Source of the DNA: Planctomycetaceae bacterium
Lineage (GTDB): Bacteria > Planctomycetota > MHYJ01 > SBBU01
Direction: 5' to 3'
Assembly: GCA_005239585.1 (NCBI GenBank)
Contig: SBBU01000130.1
Span: 1-5,414, forward strand
Length of the DNA: 5,414 bases
Shown here in pieces: positions 5,192 through 5,414 of the stretch. Made by a program: the position numbers and the translations under genes. The notes under the pieces were generated by a model. It searched no databases and was not told the DNA's origin. It saw only the letters and a list, made by a program, of their open reading frames with translations. Positions within the stretch are counted from its first letter, which is position 1. Each line of letters begins with the position of its first letter.

Positions 5192-5414
5192 ATGGGTTAC
5201 GTTTATAGAAGGAATTTGAACTCTGGGGAACGCTTTGCTATAGCATACAAAGATGTAGACGGCAGATTAAGACGAGAACTCACTAAAGCAAACGGAAAAG
5301 AAACAGCCAAGAGGATACTCGCACAGCGTCAGAACGATGTTGAGCAGGCAAAACTTTTAAGACTAAAAACGGTTTTTGACCTAATTATGCCTAAACACTC
5401 GATAACCTTAGGCC
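5192..5414 (+). CDS. Tyrosine-type integrase, N-terminal part, cut by window end
   Basis: An ATG at 5192, five bases after AAGGA (5182-5186), opens a frame that runs without stop through 74 codons to the window end. It begins MGYVYRRNLNSGERFAIAYK, then DVDGRLRRELTKANGKETAK and KRILAQRQNDVEQAK. This is the usual start of tyrosine-recombinase integrases: a three-stranded arm-type DNA-binding domain ('G.iykR...g.w.i.y.d.dGk.rr') followed by the helix with 'A..iL..R..ev'. The core-binding and catalytic domains (R..K..HxxR..H..Y) lie beyond the window, so integrity cannot be judged. With the excisionase-like gene one base upstream, it forms a recombination module. The attachment site is expected on its far side. 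Confidence 0.7.
   Translation, partial: MGYVYRRNLNSGERFAIAYKDVDGRLRRELTKANGKETAKRILAQRQNDVEQAKLLRLKTVFDLIMPKHSITLG

Overview
The window looks like an accessory region of a moderately AT-rich bacterial chromosome, probably a Gram-negative that uses sigma-54. The evidence is a broken sigma-54-dependent activator gene at the left edge, a near-consensus -24/-12 promoter at 1115-1130, and an excisionase-like gene plus the start of a tyrosine integrase at the right edge. No tRNA, rRNA or CRISPR array is present, and the sequence does not fix the taxonomy.

Left part (1-969): the 3' end of an NtrC-type activator gene runs into the window on the plus strand. Its sensor II motif (WPGNIREL) and Fis-type helix-turn-helix are intact from 116 to 502. 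The stretch 2-115 has lost the residues expected around the arginine fingers and the PPLRER motif and appears frame-shifted, so the protein cannot be a normal activator. Convergent to it, and overlapping it by 43 bp, is a 169-residue minus-strand gene whose N-terminal half resembles ADP-ribosyltransferase / KptA-like folds.

Intergenic control region (970-1233): three GTTC-N6-GAAC-like dyads lie at 1008-1055. They are followed about 60 bp downstream by the sigma-54 promoter, the classic arrangement of upstream activator sites and -24/-12 element. The leftmost dyad also overlaps a possible -35 box for the minus-strand gene, so the region may be a two-way switch.

Middle (1234-4778): four plus-strand genes follow with gaps of 74, 2 and 10 bp and no visible terminator between them. 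They are a DUF932-like protein, a ten-helix EamA/DMT exporter, a monomeric sarcosine oxidase-family flavoenzyme with its covalent-flavin cysteine and catalytic lysines, and a 77-residue unknown. The exporter and oxidase are tightly coupled and may handle a common amino-acid or amine substrate. The whole set could be read from the sigma-54 promoter.

Right edge (4828-5414): a 120-residue winged-HTH protein of excisionase type is followed after one base by the N-terminal arm-binding part of a tyrosine integrase that runs off the window. This is the recombination module of an integrative element whose boundary lies outside the window.
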